A stretch of DNA of 20,040 nucleotides from Peptococcaceae bacterium (GTDB taxonomy: Bacteria > Bacillota > Peptococcia > Peptococcales > Peptococcaceae). A program made the position numbers and the translations under genes. The stretch covers positions 1 to 20,040 of the forward strand of contig JAFXJE010000095.1 in the NCBI GenBank assembly GCA_017532485.1, read 5' to 3'. The notes under the pieces were generated by a model. That model made no database searches and was not told the origin of the DNA. It worked only from the letters and a program-made list of their open reading frames with translations. Positions 8,013-14,063 of this stretch are shown here, piece after piece (position 1 is the stretch's first letter; every line of letters begins with the position of its first letter).

Positions 8013-8502
8013 CGCAAACTACCTCCTCTTCTGTATCATCATCTAAGCGTTCAATGATTGCATCCATGATATCAATAATAGTCATCATAACACAAACGGT
8101 AACGCCCACTTCAATCATTAAAATCCCTAACGCATGCAGTTCACCCCAGTGATGCATTGGCACAGGCAAATAAGTATAATCCAAAAACTTACCGCCACCA
8201 ATCATGGTCAACCAACCGGTCGCTGCATAAATAAATGTGCCTACCCCGGCACAGACAATCGCTAATGGTCCAGTAACATTAAAGCTGTCTTTATCAGCAC
8301 CTTGAATTAAACGAACCAAAACAATACCAACTGCTACTAAAGCCCCTGCTTGGAAGCCACCACCAGGACTGTATTCACCGTGAGTCAGGATATAAATCCC
8401 GTAAACTAAGGTAAAAGGAATGATAATGCGGAAGGAAGAATCTAAAACAATGCCACCAAAAGGTCTCTTCATTGAATTGGTTTTTTTGCTGTTATTCTTC
8501 AC
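8005..8502 (-). CDS. mrpB: Na+/H+ antiporter subunit B (MrpB/MbhF-like)
   Basis: A 165-aa membrane protein with about four helices. The MrpB signature is clear in GEYSPGGGFQAGALVA (about residues 47-62). It starts at GTG 8502, with AGGAGG seven nt upstream lying inside the end of the preceding gene (11-nt overlap). An internal ATG ten codons later is possible but has no comparable ribosome site. The acidic C-terminal tail (DDDTEEEVVCDE) is cytoplasmic by prediction. It belongs to the MbhF/MrpB family and packs with MrpC in known structures. Confidence 0.94.
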   Translation of the reverse strand: MKNNSKKTNSMKRPFGGIVLDSSFRIIIPFTLVYGIYILTHGEYSPGGGFQAGALVAVGIVLVRLIQGADKDSFNVTGPLAIVCAGVGTFIYAATGWLTMIGGGKFLDYTYLPVPMHHWGELHALGILMIEVGVTVCVMMTIIDIMDAIIERLDDDTEEEVVCDE

Positions 8503-8821
8503 GCTTTTTTCCTCCTTTCTTGCCTTTGTTCAGAATTTTATCGCCAACCTCAGTATTATTCAGCAAAATCAAACACGCTGTCAAACCAGAAACAAACATT
8601 ACAGAAGTTTCCCACAAAGTATCGAAGCCCCTGTAGTCAGCTAAAGTAGCAGTTACAATGTTTGGAGAACCTGTATCTTCTTTAGCATGTTCAATATAAT
8701 ATGGTGTAACATGTTGATTTGGCGCAGAGTTTGGGTCACCGATTGGTGGAAGTAATACCGTACACATACAGAAAATAACTGTAATAACGGTCATTAGAAT
8801 TGTTGCTAATCCCTTCGACAT
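8492..8821 (-). CDS. MbhE-like subunit (C-terminal domain of MrpA as separate gene)
   Basis: A 109-aa protein with two membrane helices (about residues 5-24 and 74-91) flanking an extracytoplasmic loop. The stretch TATLADYRGFDTLWETSV matches the DFRGFDTLGE motif at the C-terminal end of MrpA and in MbhE of membrane-bound hydrogenases. It begins with a TAATG stop/start junction with the MbhD-like gene. Together these two small proteins stand in for the C-terminal part of a normal MrpA. The Lys/Gly/Arg-rich tail contains the ribosome site of mrpB. Confidence 0.88.
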   Translation of the reverse strand: MSKGLATILMTVITVIFCMCTVLLPPIGDPNSAPNQHVTPYYIEHAKEDTGSPNIVTATLADYRGFDTLWETSVMFVSGLTACLILLNNTEVGDKILNKGKKGGKKREE

Positions 8822-9063
8822 TATTTACACCACCGATCTACTTTTTTCAATGCTGCCACGAAGAAAATTGTGGACATAGTCCCAATTACTGCCTCAGTAA
8901 AGGCAACGTCGGGAGAACCAAACATAAAATAAGTCAATACCGCACAGAAACTGAAAGCACTATAAATAATGGTGCAAGCCAAAATATCCTTGCTCACCAA
9001 AATGCATACGGTAATGAAAATTAAAAATAAGAGCAACATTGCTTCAATAATTAAAATTTGCAT
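8821..9063 (-). CDS. MbhD-like subunit (DUF4040; internal MrpA domain as separate gene)
   Basis: An 80-aa protein with three membrane helices. The motif GSPDVAFTEAVIG (about residues 49-61) with its membrane glutamate is the hallmark of MbhD and the matching region of MrpA. It lies 2 nt after mrpG and shares a TAATG junction with the MbhE-like gene. In fused MrpA this unit follows the antiporter domain; here it is free-standing, as in Pyrococcus mbh operons. Confidence 0.9.
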   Translation of the reverse strand: MQILIIEAMLLLFLIFITVCILVSKDILACTIIYSAFSFCAVLTYFMFGSPDVAFTEAVIGTMSTIFFVAALKKVDRWCK

Positions 9064-9065
9064 GC

Positions 9066-9392
9066 TTATTCCTCCTCCTTATCCACTGGTGTGATAGGAT
9101 GACCGGATTTCAGCGCAGCTTTACCCAATACATGAGTCCCGATTGGGTTAGCCAGAAATACCAGTAAAAAGATAATTACGATTTTAATTGCAGTTAAGGT
9201 TGGGCCTTCATAGAATACCAAGCCTAAGCAAGCCAACATTAAACCCATTGTTTCACTGTTCCCAGAGGCGTGTAAACGAGAATAAAAATCAGGTAAACGA
9301 ATCATCCCAATCGCAGATGCCAGGAAGAAAAACAGACTGCCAACCAGCAGAATAACTGCAATGATTTCATTCCATGCCAGTCCAAACATCAT
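9066..9392 (-). CDS. mrpG: Na+/H+ antiporter subunit G
   Basis: A 108-aa, three-helix MrpG/MbhC family protein. The signature GMIRLPDFYSRLHASG is at about residues 28-43, followed by LANPIGTHVLGKAA near the C-terminus. It overlaps mrpF by 4 nt (ATGA). It is a small stabilising subunit in Mrp complexes with no known catalytic residue. Length is normal. Confidence 0.95.
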   Translation of the reverse strand: MMFGLAWNEIIAVILLVGSLFFFLASAIGMIRLPDFYSRLHASGNSETMGLMLACLGLVFYEGPTLTAIKIVIIFLLVFLANPIGTHVLGKAALKSGHPITPVDKEEE

Positions 9393-9655
9393 ACATCTTT
9401 CCCTCCCATATATTTTGCTACGATTACAGAACAGATAAAACCTAAAATTGCATAAGAAATTGCAATGTCTACATACATATCAGGGCGTTGGTCTAAGTAA
9501 CCAAATAATACTAATAATAAAATTGTATCGGCACCGATTACACCCAAACCGTTCATGCGGTCATAAATTGTAGGTCCTTGAAATACGCGCAGAAGCATCA
9601 GTCCAATAATAACGACTACTGCGACCATCATAAAGACCCATATTGCATTCATCAT
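9389..9655 (-). CDS. mrpF: Na+/H+ antiporter subunit F
   Basis: An 88-aa, three-helix MrpF/MbhB family protein, with QGPTIYDRMNGLGVIGADTI (residues 26-45) and VDIAISYAILGFI. The conserved Asp in GPTIYDR and in VDIAISYA are visible. It begins with two ATG codons and joins mrpE by a TAATG stop/start overlap. In Mrp, MrpF neighbours MrpE and MrpG within the membrane domain. Confidence 0.95.
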   Translation of the reverse strand: MMNAIWVFMMVAVVVIIGLMLLRVFQGPTIYDRMNGLGVIGADTILLLVLFGYLDQRPDMYVDIAISYAILGFICSVIVAKYMGGKDV

Positions 9656-10236
9656 TATTGTTCTTCCCCTTCCTCAATCACTTCATAAATAAATGGCTCA
9701 CCAAATAATTCAGCGATTTTTTCCTGCATACCACCTTCTAATAAGCCTGCAGCAAAACCATCATTTAATGCATGTACTTCAAATAAACCATCTTCTGTTA
9801 CGTTTAAGGTAACTGTCCCTGGTGTTAAGGTGATGGAGTTCGCCAAAGTTGTATATGCCATTGGATTATCAAATTTGATTCTAAATTTTGATAACTGTGG
9901 ATTAATCTCCATTTCGGAACGTACTACAGCTTTCACAACATCAATGTTAGCTTTACGCACTTCATTTAACAGCCACAGCCAATACATAGCATATTTGCCT
10001 AATGGAACATCAAAAATGAAATATTTTTTTGTTCCGTCAGCATTCGGCATCAGTAATAAAGGTACACAAATCCAAGCAGAAATAATAGCTGTTAACAAAC
10101 CGTAGGTTAAGAATTTAATATCCATTTTACCGGAAAGTAAAATCCAGAAAGCAAATAAAACAATAGTCAATACAACTAAATGTTTCTTAGGAGAACCCAC
10201 GATAGTTTCGTCTTTTAACATATCCTTTGTTTTCAA
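9655..10236 (-). CDS. mrpE: Na+/H+ antiporter subunit E, first gene of the operon
   Basis: A 193-aa MrpE/MbhA family protein: two N-terminal membrane helices, then a soluble domain with TTLANSITLTPGTVTLNV and FEVHALN, both family signatures. I place the start at TTG 10236 because AAGGAGG ends eight nt before it; a GTG at 10245 overlaps the ribosome site and is unlikely. It is about 25-30 residues longer than typical MrpE (about 160 aa), with a polar N-terminal extension (KDMLKDETIVGSPKKH). It is the first gene after the promoter at 10340-10368. Confidence 0.93.
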   Translation of the reverse strand: MKTKDMLKDETIVGSPKKHLVVLTIVLFAFWILLSGKMDIKFLTYGLLTAIISAWICVPLLLMPNADGTKKYFIFDVPLGKYAMYWLWLLNEVRKANIDVVKAVVRSEMEINPQLSKFRIKFDNPMAYTTLANSITLTPGTVTLNVTEDGLFEVHALNDGFAAGLLEGGMQEKIAELFGEPFIYEVIEEGEEQ

Positions 10237-10339
10237 TGAAAACACCTCCTTACTTGTCTAAATTAGCCTTAAAAATAAAATAATTACCAAATTTTTCGCA
10301 TTTCTATTTTTAGACATACGAATACACATTATCTTTTAT

Positions 10340-10368
10340 ATCATAACTGAAACTAGTGTTTTTTTCAA
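10340..10368 (-). promoter_or_regulatory. Sigma-A promoter of the antiporter operon
   Basis: Minus strand TTGAAA (10363-10368), a 17-nt spacer, then TATGAT (10340-10345). The start point would be about 10333, leaving a leader of roughly 97 nt before the TTG at 10236. It is the only strong promoter I see upstream of the eleven genes. Confidence 0.8.
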
Positions 10369-10401
10369 TAATTTTCACTAAATTTTTAAGATTTTGTTAA
10401 G

Positions 10402-10440
10402 AAAAACAAGGCACAGGAGATGAAATCCTGTGCCTTGTTT
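10402..10440 (-). terminator. Terminator after the fic genes
   Basis: A perfect 15-bp stem (10404-10418 pairing with 10426-10440; core CAAGGCACAGGA) with a 7-nt loop. The minus-strand right arm ends in T-rich sequence, and it lies 14 nt after the fic stop. It separates the fic locus from the antiporter operon promoter. The opposite direction is also U-rich, but no plus-strand gene precedes it. Confidence 0.9.
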
Positions 10441-10454
10441 GTTTACTTCTCTAA

Positions 10455-11060
10455 TTACAATTCTTCTGTCTTAAAGGTTGTATATCCTTCATAGTAGTAG
10501 CTGTGGTCGATGCCTTTCATATAGACTTCACGGCTATTGATATCATCTGTGAGGGCTTGTTTTAAGATATGTTTGATTTCTATATCTTTTATCGGACTGC
10601 GTTCCATAGCAAGCAAATAATCTTCTTTATCTACTTTGCTCCAGTCTACTACTTGCTGCAATTCTGCTTTAAAGATTAAGTCCAGCCAAATACGCATACT
10701 TCGTCCGTTACCTTCGCGGAAAGGATGAGCGATATTCATTTCGACATATTTTTCAACAATTTCATCAAAGGTGGCTTGTGGCATTTTATCAATATTGGCT
10801 AAAGCAGATTCCAAATACATCACCGATGCAAAACGAAAGTTGCTTTTAGCTATATTAACTGTTCTAATTTTTCCAGCAAAGTCGTAAATATCCTCAAAAA
10901 GATGCTTATGGATTGTGGCAAGGGCAGAAAATTTTCCTGCTTCCAAGGTATCAAGGGTACCATTTTCAAAAAGCTGTAACGCTTTTTTCTTGCTGATGCG
11001 TTCTTCTTCACGAGCAAGGTCAGATGCACTTGTTAGTCCCAACTTATTTTCTAATGCCAT
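10455..11060 (-). CDS. fic: Fic-domain AMP transferase, class III (autoinhibited)
   Basis: Fic enzymes transfer AMP from ATP to hydroxyl side chains of target proteins. The catalytic motif HPFREGNGRSMR is complete at residues 112-123 (His112 catalytic, Glu116 metal, Asn118/Arg120/Arg123 phosphate binding). The C-terminus has SYYYEG at residues 187-192, which fits the (S/T)xxxE(G/N) inhibitory motif; a C-terminal position defines class III, as in Neisseria meningitidis NmFic, where Glu186 blocks ATP. The length of 201 aa is close to NmFic (191 aa). NmFic modifies DNA gyrase; a similar target is only an inference here. Start: ATG at 11060 has GGAGGTG upstream; the frame is open further 5' but without support. 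It lies 19 nt after a second, broken fic gene. Confidence 0.93.
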   Translation of the reverse strand: MALENKLGLTSASDLAREEERISKKKALQLFENGTLDTLEAGKFSALATIHKHLFEDIYDFAGKIRTVNIAKSNFRFASVMYLESALANIDKMPQATFDEIVEKYVEMNIAHPFREGNGRSMRIWLDLIFKAELQQVVDWSKVDKEDYLLAMERSPIKDIEIKHILKQALTDDINSREVYMKGIDHSYYYEGYTTFKTEEL

Positions 11061-11079
11061 TTCACACCTCCAAAATATT

Positions 11080-11858
11080 TCAAACCAAAACTTCCCATTT
11101 GCCGTAGCGTTTGCCACTTTCACGGCGGATATAATTTTTCTCCTGCAATGATTTCATAATTCGCTTAATCGTTCTAAGTGATTTGCCTGATGCATCTGCT
11201 AATTCTTGTTGCTTAGCATTAGGATTTTTTACAATCAGTTCTAAAAGTGCCAATTCTTCCAAAGTGCAATTCAAAGTGCCAAATTGACACTTTAGAGTTT
11301 CAGCCGTGGCACTTTGGGAACTGTTTTCATCCACAAAATCAACGTGCATATAGCGATTTTTTAATTCGTGGTTTGTACCGAGCAGAAGATTTTCGAAAAA
11401 TAATTCCAAAAACTTTGTGCTGGAATGAATACCTTTTTGTAAATCGTTATAGTTTGCTCGAACTAATGCGTTGCGGAAATACCAAGAGTTTTCACGGAAT
11501 GTATCATTATTGACACGGAAGCCAAAGGTTTTCATATACTTAATCATAAACACGGCAGTAGCTCTTGTATTACCCTCGCCGAAAGGATGAATTTGCCAAA
11601 TGTCTGATGTGAATTTTGCAAGGTGTTTTACCGATGCTTCAATCGACAGTCCCTCATAAGAGAAATTCTTTTCGTTGGCAAAGTCATAATCTAAGGTGTC
11701 CTTGATGCTGTTGAAATCAGCGTAGATAACTGTTTCGCCGTTCAGTATCCATTCTTTTTTGGAAATATTATATTGGCGAATTTGTCCAGCATGGTCGAAT
11801 ACGCCCTCAAACAATCTACGGTGTCTTCAAGTTCAAATTGCCAATTCTTATCCGGCAT
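11080..11858 (-). pseudogene. Frameshifted Fic-family gene with C-terminal winged helix
   Basis: The main reading frame encodes a Fic core (FEGVFDHAGQIR, then HPFGEGNTRATAVF, the catalytic motif with GNTR in place of GNGR) followed by a winged-helix segment at the C-terminus (QELADASGKSLRTIKRIMKS). This frame has no proper start: it begins after a TGA, and its first usable codon, TTG at 11814, has no ribosome site. The only well-placed start, ATG at 11858 behind GAGGTG, opens a different frame of 38 codons (MPDKNWQFELEDT and onward) ending in TGA. That N-terminus looks like the normal start of this family, while RHRRLF in the other frame is the normal continuation. A small deletion with frameshift is therefore inferred, probably inactivating the gene. 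A sequencing error cannot be excluded. Confidence 0.8.
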
Positions 11859-11895
11859 ATTTGCACCTCATTTCGTTATCTTCACTCTTCAGTCT

Positions 11896-11904
11896 ATTAT
11901 ACCA
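11896..11904 (-). promoter_or_regulatory. Extended -10 promoter for the fic locus
   Basis: Minus-strand TGGTATAAT (extended -10 with perfect TATAAT), 37 nt before the ATG at 11858. TTGGAT lies 18 nt further up as a weak -35. It may still drive the intact downstream fic gene through the broken one. Confidence 0.6.
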
Positions 11905-11947
11905 TTCTTACCTTAACAAATCCAATATTTAACTATGGTAATGATTG

Positions 11948-11974
11948 AAAAAAGACAGGCTTTCACCTGTCTTT
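11948..11974 (-). terminator. Terminator after tRNA-Ser
   Basis: A 9-bp stem (11951-11959 with 11966-11974; core AAGACAGG) with a 6-nt loop and a run of six T on the minus strand. It lies six nt past the tRNA 3' end and so closes the tadA-tRNA transcript. Confidence 0.9.
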
Positions 11975-11979
11975 TCCTA

Positions 11980-12069
11980 CGGAGATAGAGAGATTTGAAC
12001 TCTCGCGTCACCTTACGACGACCTACCGCATTTCGAGTGCGGACCCTTCAGCCACTTGGGTATATCTCC
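11980..12069 (-). tRNA. tRNA-Ser (anticodon CGA)
   Basis: A 90-nt class II tRNA. Acceptor stem GGAGATA pairs with TATCTCC, discriminator base G. The anticodon stem CCGCA/TGCGG encloses the loop CTCGAAA, giving anticodon CGA for codon UCG. A long variable arm, as expected for serine, and a T arm with GTTCAAATC are present. The CCA end is not encoded. It begins 10 nt after the tadA stop codon, so it is likely cut from the tadA transcript. Confidence 0.97.
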
Positions 12070-12079
12070 ACATATTTAA

Positions 12080-12574
12080 TTATTTTTCTAAGCTTTCCTG
12101 CTTCTGCTGCTGTCTTTTTTTCCGCAAGCTGGCAAAAAAATCTTTCATCAGTCCACTGCAGCGTTCTTCCATAATCGGACCGACGATATGCACATTGTGG
12201 TTAAAGCCCGGGAATTGCAACAGATTAAGCTGACTGCCGGCAGAACCGAATTTCGGTTCATTAGCACCATAGACTACAGTATGGATACGGCTGTTAATCA
12301 TAGCACCACAGCACATGGGACATGGCTCCATCGTTACATAAAGTGTACAATCTGCCAAACGCCAATTATTTAAAGTCTTGCCTGCTTCACGAATAGCTAT
12401 CATTTCAGCATGACCTGTAGGGTCGTTGTTGCTTTCGCGTAAGTTATGACCACGACCTACAATTTGTCCGTCACAAACAACGACAGCACCAATAGGCACT
12501 TCCCCTAATGCTGCTGCTTTTTCAGCCTCTTTGATAGCTTCTTCCATAAAAAACAAATGGTTGTCTTGTTCCAT
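12080..12574 (-). CDS. tadA: tRNA-specific adenosine deaminase TadA
   Basis: Deaminates the wobble adenosine (A34) of tRNA-Arg(ACG) to inosine, letting it read CGU, CGC and CGA. Cytidine/deoxycytidylate deaminase fold: GHAEMIA (His55 zinc ligand, Glu57 proton shuttle) and EPCPMCCGAM with the two zinc-binding cysteines. The length of 164 aa is normal, with a basic Gln/Lys-rich tail. GGGGA precedes the ATG at 12574. A strong promoter lies 27-55 nt upstream, and the tRNA-Ser gene follows directly. The zinc motif could also fit related nucleoside deaminases, but EPCPMCCGAM and the size favour TadA. Confidence 0.96.
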   Translation of the reverse strand: MEQDNHLFFMEEAIKEAEKAAALGEVPIGAVVVCDGQIVGRGHNLRESNNDPTGHAEMIAIREAGKTLNNWRLADCTLYVTMEPCPMCCGAMINSRIHTVVYGANEPKFGSAGSQLNLLQFPGFNHNVHIVGPIMEERCSGLMKDFFASLRKKRQQQKQESLEK

Positions 12575-12600
12575 AACTTTCCCCTGCCTAACCTTTGAAT

Positions 12601-12629
12601 ATTTTACAACGAAGATTTCACCCTGTCAA
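12601..12629 (-). promoter_or_regulatory. Promoter of tadA-tRNA-Ser
   Basis: Minus-strand perfect TTGACA (12624-12629), a 17-nt spacer, then TAAAAT (12601-12606). The predicted start is about 20 nt before the tadA ATG. This is one of the best consensus matches in the window. Confidence 0.85.
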
Positions 12630-12683
12630 TGCAAAAACATATCCCTCTTGCCCGAGGATTTTCTAATCAAGTCTAAAGAAAGG

Positions 12684-12719
12684 TATCTCCCCTTACACCA
12701 AATCGAGCAAGGGGAGATA
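12684..12719 (-). terminator. Probable terminator after eno
   Basis: An 11-bp perfect stem (12684-12694 with 12709-12719; core ATCTCCCCTT) with a 14-nt loop, 12 nt past the eno stop. The following minus-strand tract is only CCTTTCTTT, so termination may be incomplete. Confidence 0.6.
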
Positions 12720-12730
12720 TTTTACTTAAA

Positions 12731-14020
12731 CTATTTTTTCAAGTTGTAGAAGCTTTTTAAACCATTGTAAACTGCAATATCATCTAATTCTTCTTCAATA
12801 CGCAATAATTGGTTGTATTTAGCTACACGGTCACTTCTGGATGGTGCACCAGTTTTGATTTGACCAGCGTTAGTCGCTACTGCGATATCAGCGATTGTAG
12901 CATCTTCTGTTTCACCGGAACGGTGAGAGATGATTGCTGTGTAGCCTGCTTGTTTAGCCATTTCTACAGCTTCTAAAGTTTCTGTTAAGGTACCGATTTG
13001 GTTTACTTTAACTAAAATCGCATTACCTGTGTCTTGAGCAATACCTTTAGCTAAGCGTTTAGTATTTGTTACGAATAAGTCGTCACCAACTAATTGTACT
13101 TTTTTACCTAAACGGTCAGTTAACATTTTCCAGCCTTCACAGTCTTCTTCGGATAAACCGTCTTCGATAGAGATGATAGGATATTTATCACACAATTCAG
13201 CATAGTAATCTACCATTTCAGCAGCAGTTTTTTGTACGCCTTCACCTGCTAAATCGTAGATGCCATCATGATATAATTCTGTAGCAGCTACGTCCAATGC
13301 AAAGTAAATGTCTTCACCTGGTTTATAGCCAGCAGCTACGATTGCTTCGCTGATGATTGCTAATGCTTCTTCGTTGGAAGCTAAGTTTGGTGCGAAACCG
13401 CCTTCGTCACCTACAGCTGTATTGTAGCCTTTGCTATTTAATACTTTTTTCAAGCTGTGGAATACTTCTGTACCCATGCGTAAAGCTTCGCTAAAAGTAG
13501 GAGCACCTAAAGGCATAATCATAAACTCTTGAATATCTACGGTATTATCAGCGTGTTTACCACCGTTTAAAATGTTCATCATTGGAGATGGTAATACCTT
13601 AGCATTAGCACCACCGATATAGCGATATAATGGCAAACCACTGTATTCAGCAGCAGCTTTAGCTACAGCTAAAGAAACACCTAAAATGGCATTAGCACCT
13701 AATTTGCCTTTATTTTCGGTACCATCTAATTCGATTAAGAAACGGTCAATACCACTTTGGTCTAAAGCGCTTAAACCGATTAAAGCAGGAGCAATTAAAT
13801 CGTTAACATTTTCAACTGCTTGTAATGTGCCCTTGCCTAAATAACGGCTTTTATCACCGTCACGCAATTCCACAGCTTCAAATGCACCTGTAGAAGCACC
13901 AGATGGTACTGCTGCACGACCAAAACTACCGTCTTCTAAATAAACATCAACTTCAACAGTTGGATTACCTCTGGAGTCTAATACTTCTCTTGCAAAAACT
14001 TCTGTAATAATACTGCTCAT
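12731..14020 (-). CDS. eno: Enolase
   Basis: Converts 2-phosphoglycerate to phosphoenolpyruvate in glycolysis (cytoplasm, Mg2+-dependent). The 429-aa length is standard. Family motifs in order: AREVLDSRGNPTVEV, PSGASTGAFEAVELRDGD, VGDEGGFAPN (catalytic Glu), ISIEDGL, LVGDDLFVTN (metal Asp), KVNQIGTLTE (catalytic Lys), SHRSGETED. ATG at 14020 is preceded by TAGGAGG. It is the last gene of pgk-tpiA-gpmI-eno, 43 nt after gpmI. Confidence 0.99.
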   Translation of the reverse strand: MSSIITEVFAREVLDSRGNPTVEVDVYLEDGSFGRAAVPSGASTGAFEAVELRDGDKSRYLGKGTLQAVENVNDLIAPALIGLSALDQSGIDRFLIELDGTENKGKLGANAILGVSLAVAKAAAEYSGLPLYRYIGGANAKVLPSPMMNILNGGKHADNTVDIQEFMIMPLGAPTFSEALRMGTEVFHSLKKVLNSKGYNTAVGDEGGFAPNLASNEEALAIISEAIVAAGYKPGEDIYFALDVAATELYHDGIYDLAGEGVQKTAAEMVDYYAELCDKYPIISIEDGLSEEDCEGWKMLTDRLGKKVQLVGDDLFVTNTKRLAKGIAQDTGNAILVKVNQIGTLTETLEAVEMAKQAGYTAIISHRSGETEDATIADIAVATNAGQIKTGAPSRSDRVAKYNQLLRIEEELDDIAVYNGLKSFYNLKK

Positions 14021-14063
14021 TATTTTTCCTCCTAAAAATTATTTATCTTTTTAGCGTTATTCG

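Noticed and set aside
10236..10333. The antiporter leader as a known riboswitch (for example a Na+ or ion-sensing class)
   Set aside because: I find no conserved core motif or multi-helix structure, only an AT-rich leader with one weak inverted repeat.
10402..11974. The fic locus as a mobile island inserted beside tRNA-Ser
   Set aside because: I see no integrase, no direct repeat of the tRNA 3' end and no IS sequence; the tRNA is followed by its own terminator.
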